A stretch of 64,000 nucleotides of DNA from Chitinophaga sp. Its GTDB lineage: Bacteria; Bacteroidota; Bacteroidia; Chitinophagales; Chitinophagaceae. Under the pieces are notes generated by a model, which was not told where the DNA came from, ran no database searches, and saw only the letters and a list, made by a program, of their open reading frames with translations. Positions within the stretch are counted from its first letter, which is position 1; each line of letters begins with the position of its first letter. A program made the translations under genes and the position numbers. The stretch spans positions 348,969-412,968 of the forward strand of contig NZ_JAGHZS010000009.1 in the NCBI RefSeq assembly GCF_017745275.1. Direction: 5' to 3'. Below, in pieces: positions 36,046 through 44,000 of the stretch.

Positions 36046-36117
36046 CTATCTTTATACAGGAAGAGAATGACAAATATTCCTGTATCATTACTGTAGTGGC
36101 AACATAAAACCCGTATC

Positions 36118-37257
36118 ATGAAAGAACTGCAACTGGTAGACCAACTGAACGATGCTTTACAACAACTGAAAAATACTTTCGTTGGCAAAGACGATATCAT
36201 AGACCTGATGGGTATCTGTTTGGCGGGCCGCGAAAACCTGTTCCTGCTGGGCCCTCCCGGCACCGCTAAAAGTGCGCTGGTACGTGGCTTATCCAATATG
36301 CTCGATGGACACACCTTTGAATACCTGCTCACCCGCTTCACAGAACCGAACGAACTCTTTGGTCCGTTCGATATCCGTAAACTCAAAGACGGGGAACTGG
36401 TGACCAACACCGAAGGCATGCTACCCGAAGCCTCTTTTATTTTCCTGGATGAATTACTAAATGCCAACAGCGCCATTCTGAATAGCTTGCTGATGGTATT
36501 GAATGAAAGAGTATTCCGCCGCGGCCGTGAAACCCGCGCCCTACCTGCGCTGATGATAGTAGGCGCCAGCAACCAGCTACCGGAAGATGAGGCCTTGCAG
36601 GCACTGTATGATCGCTTCCTGCTGCGCGCTACCTGTGAAAACGTAGATCCGGCGCAACTTGGCGACGTATTGCATGCCGGCTGGAAAATGGAGCAACTAA
36701 CAGCCGCCACTGCCAACATCATCAACCCAGCCGACATCAAACAACTGCAACAGATGGCCAGCCTCGTGAACCTGGATAATATCCGGCCCTCTTACATTAC
36801 GTTGATACAACAATTGCGCAATGCCGGCCTGCTGATTTCCGACAGAAGAGCCGTAAAATTACAGCGGGTCATTGCTGCCAGCGCCTTGCTGTGCAAGCGT
36901 CTCGTAGCCGTGCCTTCCGATATGTGGGTACTCCGGTATATCTGGGATACCACCGAGCAACAGGAAATTATAGCAGGGATCGTGAATGCCATGGTGGCGG
37001 CAGATGAAATAGCGGTAGCACAGCATCCCCGCGCCAACGCCACTAATACACCGGATGCCGATGAAATTTATAAAGAGCTGCTGCAAATGACCGCCCAATG
37101 GGACGATGCCGAAGTAAGTGATGCAGAAAAATCTGCGATCAAAGACCGGCTCCGCTACCTGAATGGCCGCTGTGAATGGATCCATAATCCTACCCAACGG
37201 GAATATGTAATGCAACCGGTAACGGCACTCTGGAAAAAAATTCTGCAGGAAAAATGA
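36118..37257 (+). CDS. MoxR-family AAA+ ATPase of the ternary system
   Basis: 379 residues. Walker A GPPGTAKS (45-52), Walker B FIFLDE (107-112) followed by LLNANSAILNSLLMVLNER (the MoxR insertion helix region), sensor 1 VGASNQLPED (Asn 152) and an arginine-finger segment YDRFLLR (164-170). The C-terminal part is helical with a lid domain. MoxR ATPases act as chaperones or remodellers together with vWA proteins; here a vWA protein is encoded two genes downstream. The stop overlaps the next gene by four bases (ATGA). Confidence 0.92.
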   Translation: MKELQLVDQLNDALQQLKNTFVGKDDIIDLMGICLAGRENLFLLGPPGTAKSALVRGLSNMLDGHTFEYLLTRFTEPNELFGPFDIRKLKDGELVTNTEGMLPEASFIFLDELLNANSAILNSLLMVLNERVFRRGRETRALPALMIVGASNQLPEDEALQALYDRFLLRATCENVDPAQLGDVLHAGWKMEQLTAATANIINPADIKQLQQMASLVNLDNIRPSYITLIQQLRNAGLLISDRRAVKLQRVIAASALLCKRLVAVPSDMWVLRYIWDTTEQQEIIAGIVNAMVAADEIAVAQHPRANATNTPDADEIYKELLQMTAQWDDAEVSDAEKSAIKDRLRYLNGRCEWIHNPTQREYVMQPVTALWKKILQEK

Positions 37258-37985
37258 GTACGCCTCCAAAAGAAATGGTGATGCTATTGCCGGCAGCACA
37301 ATATGCCGCCCTTGGTGCTGTGCGCTGTTTGCCTGGCCTCACTGCCGCCATGGACCGTGATGAGCTGTGGTTGCGCGGCATTCCCTACCCGGAAGAGCCC
37401 CACCCGCTTATCCTGCAACTACCGGCGCTACATACCTGGCTGCTAAACGATAATGCACAGTTGTTTCCCATGGGCAAACTAACGCCGGTGGCTACACTAA
37501 AACAGCTCAACTGGATTAGTTTGCCGGAACTATTGCCTGTAATGCTCCCGGTGTCCGGCATGCCGGCGCTCCTGCCTGCAAGAGAACCGGTACAACTGGC
37601 CCCTTCTGCGGAGCCTCAATCCGGAAATGCACTGCTCACTACTTTCGATAACTGGTATCAATACGCGAACATGGCTCCTGCCACCCGCCTACAGGCGCTT
37701 TCTTTTGCTACTTCAGCGGATCGGCAGGTGCTGATTATGGGATCGCCATTACCACCGATACCGGGACAGGAATACGTGTTGCAGGAGCAGCTACTGTTAC
37801 CTGCCGGCTATAGTTTTACTCCTCCGGGCATTACAACTATCGTGAACCAACAACTGAATGCTGCGCAAACAGACCTGTTGCTGTTTCGTACCAACGGGCA
37901 CTGGGAACGCATTCCCACTACTGCTTTTGTGAAGGCAGATAGAAGTGCAGTGAGGTTAACCCAAAAAGAACTGGAGCATGGATGA
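37254..37985 (+). CDS. bpX-type accessory protein of the ternary system
   Basis: 243 residues; no signal peptide, no membrane segment. The text is rich in P, L and A with a conserved-looking N-terminal WLRGIPYPEEPHPLILQLPAL and a C-terminal half with short strands (RQVLIMGSPLPPIPGQEYVLQEQLLLPAGY). It is locked between the MoxR and vWA genes by 4-base and 8-base overlaps, as expected for a complex built in fixed ratio. It may be one of the bpX domain families; the exact one needs a profile search. Confidence 0.6.
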   Translation: MSTPPKEMVMLLPAAQYAALGAVRCLPGLTAAMDRDELWLRGIPYPEEPHPLILQLPALHTWLLNDNAQLFPMGKLTPVATLKQLNWISLPELLPVMLPVSGMPALLPAREPVQLAPSAEPQSGNALLTTFDNWYQYANMAPATRLQALSFATSADRQVLIMGSPLPPIPGQEYVLQEQLLLPAGYSFTPPGITTIVNQQLNAAQTDLLLFRTNGHWERIPTTAFVKADRSAVRLTQKELEHG

Positions 37986-40350
37986 ACAAAAAGATAAGAT
38001 CAACGAATACTTTGGTTCCCCGGAAAATTATTGCTGGCAATGGACAGATAATGGAGAATTTATAGACTGGAACACAGATCTCACCATTTGTTATGCTGAT
38101 GAATTAATACCTGTACTGGAAGAAATAAGCATTCAGGGCTGGCCTCCATTGGGTAGTATTTTGCTGGTATTAATCGCCTGTAAAGAGGACGGTAAACACA
38201 TTCCGCAGGTGAAGCAAGTTATCCAGCTTTTCCTGGAAGATATTAAGGAACCACAGAATTTTCAACATGAAGAATTAAAGCGGTTATTCGAAACTGTCCT
38301 GCCCTTCCTCCACCTCATCAGCGAACTACCCAGGGAGTGCCGCACCGGAAAGAATAGAACATTGCTATTAAAAAGTATTTTTGCAGATATCCCACCGGCC
38401 ATAAACCGTTCTCAAACTAAATATTTACTCACTTTCTACTATAAGCATAATTTCCGCCGGCAGCAGGAAAATCACGTACAATTAAAGCAGGAATTAGTTC
38501 CCCTTGCCATGGCTGCCAGGCAAATTAAAAACAAAGAAGCCCTCGAATCAATACTGCGCACCAGCCTTGAGCAGGCGCCTGCGCCTGCCCCCGTGGACCT
38601 GACACTCCCGGAGCCGGATCTCATCTCGCAACTGATCACCGACCAGGAGACCGCTGGTATCGGCCACATTGCGCAGCGTATACTGGCTAGCCTGCATATT
38701 CCCATACATTCACAACCTGAGCATGATCAGTCGCTTGGCGGAATATCAGATATCAGTAACAAAGGTAGCTACGACCGGCTGCTGCTCAGTGAACTGGCCC
38801 AGGAAGATCATATGCTGATGGCCCGTATTGCGCATAACGAAGCGTTGTACCTGAAACGGGAAGCACTCTCCTCCAACCCACGAAAAGACCGCGTGATGTT
38901 GATAGACGCCTCTCTCAAAATGTGGGGGAAGCCACGGGTGTTTGCCATTGCGGCCGCATTGGCCTGTATGCAATACGATAAGAAACACACTAACCTTATC
39001 GCCTATACGTTGAAAGGGAATACAGCTGTTCCTGCAGATCTTCACCACAAAAAAGGAGTACTGGCAGCCTTGTCAGTACTGGACAATCACCTGCACAGCG
39101 GCGAAGCGCTGGAAGCGCTGCTACAGAAAGAAAAGCCGGGACAGGCGGATTACTACCTCATTACATCGGAAGAACTTATGCAACAACCTGCATTTCTACA
39201 AGCTGTAGTGCGGCAACAAGCGAAGCTCAGTTGCCTGATTACTGTTAACAGAAATGGTCAGTTCCGTTTATACCAATACAGCAAAGGCCGGAAAAAACTG
39301 TGCAACGAAGCACTGTTAGACCTGGACGAATTATTGTTTAAACCAGCCGCCAAACAAGCAAATACCGCCAGCACCTCTATAAAAGACTTACCGGAGATCT
39401 TACTCCAACAATCGCTGCCACTGCGTTTTCCAGCTTCCCGTTTAAAAAGGCAAATCAATTATACTTATCAGTTCAACGAGGGAGTAGTATGTATTACTTC
39501 CGATCAGAGATTACTTTACTGGCCTAATCAATCAAAAGGAGCGATAGAGTTGTGTACCTTACTGGAAGAAGGCAACTACACTTTTGGTGCTGATGGAAAG
39601 GACCGGTTTTCTATATTGGTTAACAATTATAACAAGGACTTTTGCTATCTGCATATATTTACTCCCAGGGATACAGGCCATATCATTACGCAAACCAGTG
39701 TACCCACAGGGGCTGCAACCGTTATCTACCAGGATAAATATTTTCACCTGCAAAGTTCACGGGGAATGTTTGCTGTTTCCTGCGACGGGCAACCCGGTGG
39801 GCCCCTGCACAAAGATGCATTTAATAAGTATCTCCTGGAATACGGACGTATCGCACAAAAAAACGTAAATGACGTATTCCGTTTTGTCAGGCAAGGCTAT
39901 AGTACGCTCAGCAAAATTAAAAGCCTCTATGTTGATGCCAACGACCAACTGGTCATTGGTAACTGGCAACTTAAGATAGATCATCTTCAGCGGATACGGT
40001 TATCAGACAAATCGATAAAAATTGACGACAGTAAATTACGGGACGTAGTAACGCATACTTTCGCACATCCGGCCAACCCGAATATAGTTTTCACCCGGTT
40101 TGAATTTCCTGGTGGTGTTATTGCAACAGCAGACTCCCGGGGATTGCTGCATCTGCGAACTGATAATCATTCCCTGTCGGAAGTACTGTTGACAGTTATC
40201 ATCGATATGCAACTCACTTGCTGGGCATCCGACAAGTATTGGGCAGGTCATGAGTACTTCATTCACGACACCGATAGCCAGCATGTATGGGACCGGGACT
40301 TTTATCATCAATATCTTCAACCCTATATAGACCGCATCAAATGCCCTTAA
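37978..40350 (+). CDS. vWA plus beta-propeller protein of the ternary system
   Basis: 790 residues. A helical N-terminal part (1-300) is followed by a von Willebrand A domain (about 304-450) with RVMLIDASLKMWGKPRVFAIAAALAC. The MIDAS is reduced to DASLKMW in place of DxSxS, so metal binding may be partial. The region from about 470 to the end is a run of strand-turn units with W/Y-D-like repeats (VVCITSDQRLLYWPNQ, RFSILVNNYNKDFCYLHIF, MFAVSCDGQPGGPL), a beta-propeller. It should partner the MoxR ATPase and relay remodelling to a target. It overlaps both neighbours. Confidence 0.8.
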   Translation: MDEQKDKINEYFGSPENYCWQWTDNGEFIDWNTDLTICYADELIPVLEEISIQGWPPLGSILLVLIACKEDGKHIPQVKQVIQLFLEDIKEPQNFQHEELKRLFETVLPFLHLISELPRECRTGKNRTLLLKSIFADIPPAINRSQTKYLLTFYYKHNFRRQQENHVQLKQELVPLAMAARQIKNKEALESILRTSLEQAPAPAPVDLTLPEPDLISQLITDQETAGIGHIAQRILASLHIPIHSQPEHDQSLGGISDISNKGSYDRLLLSELAQEDHMLMARIAHNEALYLKREALSSNPRKDRVMLIDASLKMWGKPRVFAIAAALACMQYDKKHTNLIAYTLKGNTAVPADLHHKKGVLAALSVLDNHLHSGEALEALLQKEKPGQADYYLITSEELMQQPAFLQAVVRQQAKLSCLITVNRNGQFRLYQYSKGRKKLCNEALLDLDELLFKPAAKQANTASTSIKDLPEILLQQSLPLRFPASRLKRQINYTYQFNEGVVCITSDQRLLYWPNQSKGAIELCTLLEEGNYTFGADGKDRFSILVNNYNKDFCYLHIFTPRDTGHIITQTSVPTGAATVIYQDKYFHLQSSRGMFAVSCDGQPGGPLHKDAFNKYLLEYGRIAQKNVNDVFRFVRQGYSTLSKIKSLYVDANDQLVIGNWQLKIDHLQRIRLSDKSIKIDDSKLRDVVTHTFAHPANPNIVFTRFEFPGGVIATADSRGLLHLRTDNHSLSEVLLTVIIDMQLTCWASDKYWAGHEYFIHDTDSQHVWDRDFYHQYLQPYIDRIKCP

Positions 40351-42986
40351 CACTTGGTTTACAATATCATGAACAACAAGCAGCAACAATAGCCGGCGCC
40401 TTCATTCCAGGGCATTCGGCGGATGCCTGGCTGGCTGAAATAGATCGTTGGGGGATTCCTATGCAATCGCTCAAAGGCCTGCTGATTGCAGCTAACAAAG
40501 ATACGCTCACGCCGGCTGGCCTGTTGGTCATGCTGCAACATATCGATATTAAATACCCCGACCGCATCCTGCATCCCTACCAGTTGACAGGCGGTAAACT
40601 CTTCATTCCTGCCACCGCCCGCCTTACACCGGCGCTGCATGCCGCTGAATTATCCCAGCTGCTGATCTGGGACTGGCAGGTGTTTCACCCCGTGTGGGGC
40701 TTCACCGGATTTGAAGTAAACGATGTAATTGATATCAGTGCACTGTTGTTTTTTACTTCACCACAAGTAGTTGATTGGGAATTTGCACGCATAGGCATTG
40801 CACCCCGTATAAAGCTGCGCCGTATTGAAATCATGGCATCGGATACAGATCCTTTTGCAGAGATCCGCAGGGAGGTTGGTCATCTCCCCTTATCTGAATT
40901 ACCACCTGCCGCAACCCCGTTGCCTATAGCGAACTCCTTCTTTCAAAAAATATGGCAAAAGCTGGCTCATATATTCGGTCAAACGGCCAGCTATACTGCT
41001 TCCCTTCTGCCTAAAAACCTGCAGGATAAAAGAAACCAGGAGCTGGAAAAACTGCTTCAAATGTTTGATAAAGATGAAGCCCTGGCATTGCAATACGCAC
41101 TGCCGATGGACAGTCCCTACGAACATCGCGGCACTGCGACTCCCGGCACCTCTTTACAACGGCAAAACACCAACTTTAGCCTGGGCAGGCTGGGTGGTGG
41201 CGGCCCGGCTGATGTATGGGATGCGGGTAGTTACCGGTTTAAGTTAATTCAGAAATACGAAGCAGCTGCCAAAGCAGCCATCAGCACAGGCGACTATAAA
41301 AAAGCCGCTTACATATATGCACACCTTTTAGGCAACTATGCCCATGCTGCCAATGTATTGGAACAAGGCGGCCATTACCGCGAGGCCGCCATCCTCTATA
41401 AAGATCACCTGAAAAAACCGGGTGCGGCCGCTCATTGCCTGGAGAAAGGAGGACTACTGCTGGAAGCTATCGACATGTATATCTCCCTGCAACAACTGGA
41501 AAAAGCAGGCGATCTTTACATGCAGCTCGATCAACAGGAGCATGCGATTACTTTATATGAGCAGGTGGCTGCCACAGCGATTAACAACCATGATATGTTA
41601 GCCGCTGCCAGCGTTATACAACACAAGCTCTCTGATATTCCCCGTGCCAAACAAATATTGCTACAGGGCTGGGATCAGCACCTGCAGACGAATGCCTGTT
41701 TGCAACGATATCTTGAATTATCAGCCGATCAACTTGTTCCTGCCATACAACTGGTATATGATCATCATCTATCTCCATCATTGGAAAATAATTTTTTGCA
41801 ACTGTTAAGCAAAACCGGAGAGCGATTCCAGCAAGCCCCTGCTACGGATCTCGCCAAGGATATTGCTTATGAAATTATCAGCAAACAATCCCTGCAGGGA
41901 AATACGGAAAACCTGGCCTTGTTAAATACTTTTGTGCCGGAGGATCGGCTGCTACCACGCGATTGTAGCCGCTTCATTAACCATTTGCCTAAACCTGTAA
42001 CAGTCAGCAAAGCACTATCTTCTGAACGCTTTGCTGCAGATGTAAAATGGATAACAGGCCGGCTGATGAACGATGAGTTGCTGTTGATAGGTCATAAATC
42101 GACTGGTGTGTATATGTTACGATATGACTTTATGAAGCACTGGAACTATATGCACTGGCCAGGGCATGTGCCTGATAGTGCTACTTTCAGGCTGCTGAGT
42201 GATACCCGGTATAACAATATGTTGCTAATATATCACCATTTGCCGTTCGAGATAACACAAAAGCACTTCTCCCAATATCGCGCTGACGAGGAAGTAGTTG
42301 GTGGCGAGTTCACCGTTGGTGGCGCAAGCTGGCTACCTTCTAAATTACTTGGCTATTGCTTTTCCGAGTGGGACGTGGTAGCATTGCACCTGGCAGGTGA
42401 AGAACTAATACTCAGCCGATATACACAGGAAGGGGCGCTGAAGAACAGCGTACGCTGCACACAGTACACCAGTACCAGTGAATTCGAACTGCCACCGGAC
42501 TTTCAGCAGGAAGCGCAGGAAATGGTGTATTGGTATGGAGCGTTCTACCTTTTCATCGGACATAGTATCTATAAGCTCGATTTCCAGGGCGGGTTGCAAT
42601 CATTGTTAGAAACAGACCGTATCCTTCAGCTAACCGCCGGATACGATCGTGATAAATTAGGTATGGTTGCTATTACAGAAGATAGCATCCTTTGGCTGAC
42701 TTATACTTATGGCGATAACACTCCCAAAATACACGGCAGTATTGCCAATAATGAAGTAGGTATAAAAGTGAAATATCTACCACATGAATTTATTATCACC
42801 TATCGTGATAAAACCGCGCAGGTTTATAAAATAAGCGATGGAGCCGAAGCCGTGTATAGTCAGAAAATTACTACCAGGGCGCCGATATGTGCAATAGAAG
42901 CGATTCCTAAAAAAGGCCATATTGCTATTGTTTCCGAAAACGGGGAGTTGGAAGTTTATGATCTCTATACCTCATCTTTGAAGTAA
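40341..42986 (+). CDS. TPR plus beta-propeller protein of the ternary system
   Basis: 881 residues from ATG 40341, which overlaps the vWA stop (ATGCCCTTAA). An N-terminal globular domain of about 200 residues (bpX-like) is followed by a helical repeat array with TPR-like units (DYKKAAYIYAHLLGNYAHAANVL, HYREAAILYKDHLKKPGAAAHCL, LEKAGDLYMQLDQQEHAITLYEQ; about 315-430). The last 340 residues form a beta-propeller (FAADVKWITGRLMNDELLLIG, YLFIGHSIYKLDFQGGL). It probably recognises the target or scaffolds the complex. It ends 15 bases inside the converging epimerase gene. Confidence 0.78.
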   Translation: MPLTLGLQYHEQQAATIAGAFIPGHSADAWLAEIDRWGIPMQSLKGLLIAANKDTLTPAGLLVMLQHIDIKYPDRILHPYQLTGGKLFIPATARLTPALHAAELSQLLIWDWQVFHPVWGFTGFEVNDVIDISALLFFTSPQVVDWEFARIGIAPRIKLRRIEIMASDTDPFAEIRREVGHLPLSELPPAATPLPIANSFFQKIWQKLAHIFGQTASYTASLLPKNLQDKRNQELEKLLQMFDKDEALALQYALPMDSPYEHRGTATPGTSLQRQNTNFSLGRLGGGGPADVWDAGSYRFKLIQKYEAAAKAAISTGDYKKAAYIYAHLLGNYAHAANVLEQGGHYREAAILYKDHLKKPGAAAHCLEKGGLLLEAIDMYISLQQLEKAGDLYMQLDQQEHAITLYEQVAATAINNHDMLAAASVIQHKLSDIPRAKQILLQGWDQHLQTNACLQRYLELSADQLVPAIQLVYDHHLSPSLENNFLQLLSKTGERFQQAPATDLAKDIAYEIISKQSLQGNTENLALLNTFVPEDRLLPRDCSRFINHLPKPVTVSKALSSERFAADVKWITGRLMNDELLLIGHKSTGVYMLRYDFMKHWNYMHWPGHVPDSATFRLLSDTRYNNMLLIYHHLPFEITQKHFSQYRADEEVVGGEFTVGGASWLPSKLLGYCFSEWDVVALHLAGEELILSRYTQEGALKNSVRCTQYTSTSEFELPPDFQQEAQEMVYWYGAFYLFIGHSIYKLDFQGGLQSLLETDRILQLTAGYDRDKLGMVAITEDSILWLTYTYGDNTPKIHGSIANNEVGIKVKYLPHEFIITYRDKTAQVYKISDGAEAVYSQKITTRAPICAIEAIPKKGHIAIVSENGELEVYDLYTSSLK

Positions 42987-43988
42987 CACGGCTCCTGTGC
43001 CGTTGCCATCTGCATAAATAATACGGCCATCTTCCATCTTAATACCGGTAGCGGTATCTTCTGCCAGCAGCAGGGGACCGTCCATGTCTACATAGTCCAG
43101 TAGCGGCAACAGGTGTGCTACAGCGGAAGTACCGACAGTACTTTCGTTCATACTACCGGTCATCACCTTCATGCCGGCTTGTTTTGCAGCAGCAATCATA
43201 CGCAAGGCAGGGGTAATGCCACCACACTTGGTAAGTTTGATGTTAATACCGTGAAAATAGCCCTGACACTGGGCTACGTCCGATTCTACAATACAGCTTT
43301 CGTCCGCAATCACGGGTAATACTACTTTTTCAAACACCTGTTTCATGCCGGCTTTATCCGCTGCCGGCATGGGTTGTTCGATGAACTCTACTCCGAGTGC
43401 TTTCAACGCTATAGCATTGCGCAGGGTTTCCTCAACACCCCAGGCACAGTTGGCATCTACCCGGAAAACCGCGTCTGTGTGCTTTCTCAGCTCAGTGATG
43501 ATGGTAATATCTTCTTTGGTACCTAATTTAATTTTATAAATGGGCCATGGAAACTCTTTCAGTTTACGCACCATATTTTCTACCGTGTCAATACCGATGG
43601 TGTAGTCTGTCAGCGGATTATGGCGGATATCGAGGCCCCACACCTGGTAAAGTTTCTGATGCTGTTGTTTGGCATAAAGGTCCCAGGCGGCAATGTCCAG
43701 GGCGCAGAGCGCAAACATATTGTCCTGCAGCAAAGGGTACATATCCTGCCAGAAAGCAGCCGGCGTGGTGAGGTGATAGTTTTCAATGAAGGAGCGATGC
43801 TGGTCAATAGCAGCCATTAGCCGGGGTACCGTCATGTTGTAATAGGAGTTATCGGCTGTTTCCCCCAGCCCGCAAAAACCATCTTGCTCCAATGATGCTA
43901 CCAGCAAGGGTTGTACGTCTTTTGATTTACGGGAAATCGTAAACGTGTGGCGGAATTTTAGTTCAAAAGGATAAAGAGTCAGCTTCAT
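42972..43988 (-). CDS. Dipeptide epimerase (enolase superfamily, MR/MLE subgroup)
   Basis: 338 residues. Enolase N-domain, then the barrel with YKIKLG (acid/base Lys 152 or 154, KxK motif), metal ligands in RVDANCAW (Asp 178), EFIEQPMP (Glu 204) and ADESC (Asp 229), and opposite acid/base KLTKCGG (Lys 251). This motif set fits L-Ala-D/L-Glu and related dipeptide epimerases used in murein peptide recycling. The C-terminal stretch DMDGPLLLAEDTATG is also typical. Its end overlaps the last gene of the ternary system by 15 bases on the other strand. The exact dipeptide is not determined. Confidence 0.9.
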   Translation of the reverse strand: MKLTLYPFELKFRHTFTISRKSKDVQPLLVASLEQDGFCGLGETADNSYYNMTVPRLMAAIDQHRSFIENYHLTTPAAFWQDMYPLLQDNMFALCALDIAAWDLYAKQQHQKLYQVWGLDIRHNPLTDYTIGIDTVENMVRKLKEFPWPIYKIKLGTKEDITIITELRKHTDAVFRVDANCAWGVEETLRNAIALKALGVEFIEQPMPAADKAGMKQVFEKVVLPVIADESCIVESDVAQCQGYFHGINIKLTKCGGITPALRMIAAAKQAGMKVMTGSMNESTVGTSAVAHLLPLLDYVDMDGPLLLAEDTATGIKMEDGRIIYADGNGTGAVLLQR

Positions 43989-44000
43989 ATCCTGAAAATA

